This document shows, piece after piece, positions 4,624 to 5,162 of a stretch of 5,162 bases of DNA. The stretch spans positions 1-5,162 of the forward strand of contig JASKZW010000009.1 in assembly GCA_030147425.1 (NCBI GenBank). Reading direction: 5' to 3'. The notes below the pieces were generated by a model that ran no database searches, was not told the origin of the DNA, and was given only the letters and a program-made list of their open reading frames with translations. This DNA is from Tissierellales bacterium. GTDB taxonomy: Bacteria > Bacillota_A > Clostridia > Tissierellales > JASKZW01. The position numbers and the translations under genes are program-made. The first letter of the stretch is position 1. Each line of letters begins with the position of its first letter.

Positions 4624-5162
4624 ATGAAGAGAGCTTTTAAAGTATCAGAGATAAGCAAGTATATAAATAGAATATTAAGCGATGATATACTTTTATCTGA
4701 TGTTCAGATAGTAGGAGAAGTTTCAAACTTTACCCACCATACTAGTGGGCATATGTATTTTACCTTAAAAGATGAAGACTCCCAAATAAGATGTGTTATG
4801 TTTAAAAATTATAATTCAAAAATAGACTTCCCTTTAGCTAATGGAATGAAGATAATAGCTAGAGGGCAGGTTTCAGTATATGAAAGAAGTGGATCCTATC
4901 AATTATATGTTAGAACAGTGAAGGAAGAAGGTATAGGAGACTTACATTTAAGATATGAGGAACTTAAAAAGAAATTGGATTCTTTAGGGTATTTTGATAA
5001 TACTCATAAAAAAGATATACCTAAATACCCTAGGGAAATAGGTATAGTAAGTTCTAAAACCGGGGCAGCTATACAAGATATTTTAAATGTTATGAAAAGG
5101 AGATATCCTTTAGCAAAATTATATTTCTATCCAAGCTTAGTTCAAGGTGAAAGTGCTTTAGA
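4624..5162 (+). CDS. xseA: Exodeoxyribonuclease VII large subunit (3' truncated by window end)
   Basis: The large catalytic subunit of exonuclease VII, which degrades single-stranded DNA from both ends; the small subunit XseB usually follows it. The frame starts at ATG 4624 behind AAGGAG (4611-4616) with 7 bases of spacing, and is open to the window edge, giving 179 residues. They match the N-terminal OB domain: VSEISKYINRIL (7-18), IVGEVSNF, SGHMYFTLKDE (41-51), IRCVMFK, then GMKIIARGQVSVYERSGSYQLYV. The start of the catalytic domain follows with YPREIGIVSSKTGAAIQDILNVMKRRYP (about 135-162) and the PSLVQGE end of the view. The usual full length is about 400-450 residues, so over half lies beyond the window. 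In Bacillus folD sits between nusB and xseA; here they are adjacent. Confidence 0.95.
   Translation, partial: MKRAFKVSEISKYINRILSDDILLSDVQIVGEVSNFTHHTSGHMYFTLKDEDSQIRCVMFKNYNSKIDFPLANGMKIIARGQVSVYERSGSYQLYVRTVKEEGIGDLHLRYEELKKKLDSLGYFDNTHKKDIPKYPREIGIVSSKTGAAIQDILNVMKRRYPLAKLYFYPSLVQGESAL

Noticed and set aside
1..5162. Defence system, prophage, CRISPR, IS element or tRNA/rRNA gene
   Set aside because: No matching proteins, repeats, terminal inverted repeats or RNA folds were found; all the recognised genes are core housekeeping genes and the only unexplained ones are the pilin-like trio.

Overview
The window is about 5.2 kb of AT-rich, gene-dense bacterial DNA with every gene on the + strand. 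It reads as a low-GC Gram-positive anaerobe (Clostridia or Tissierellia-like). The clues are heavy use of ATA, AGA and TTA codons, strong GGAGG ribosome binding sites, an Asp23/AmaP pair, and the aroQ-efp ... nusB-xseA gene order familiar from Firmicutes. The exact genus cannot be fixed from the sequence alone.

Left part (1-1602): the 3' end of one gene and two complete small genes. None is recognisable by a strong motif. Both complete proteins start with a single hydrophobic helix followed by a polar, poorly conserved domain. Their N-termini look like degraded type IV prepilin or pseudopilin signals, and the last gene resembles PilX/GspK-type minor pilins in layout. I infer a minor-pseudopilin cluster of the type IV pilus / competence kind, the major components lying upstream of the window.

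Middle part (1595-3168): aroK (shikimate kinase) overlaps the last pilin-like gene by 8 bases and starts with TTG. It is followed by aroQ (type II 3-dehydroquinase) and efp (elongation factor P). The first two are shikimate pathway steps. EF-P rescues ribosomes stalled at proline stretches. A possible extended -10 promoter lies just before aroQ.

Right part (3190-5162): an Asp23/Gls24 family protein, a perfect 8-bp GC-rich hairpin, the Asp23 membrane anchor AmaP, the antitermination factor NusB, and the first 179 codons of xseA (exonuclease VII large subunit), which runs off the window end.

Compared with the classical Bacillus order (aroQ-pepP-efp-yqhV-spoIIIAA..AH-accBC-yqhY-nusB-folD-xseA), this locus is a collapsed version: pepP, the whole spoIIIA operon, accBC and folD are absent here, while amaP is present. 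I see no RNA genes, CRISPR, insertion sequence, prophage or defence system. The points most worth a second look are the degenerate pilin-like cluster, including an ambiguous start or frameshift at 246-285, the Ala-Arg tip of EF-P, and the hairpin splitting asp23 from amaP.
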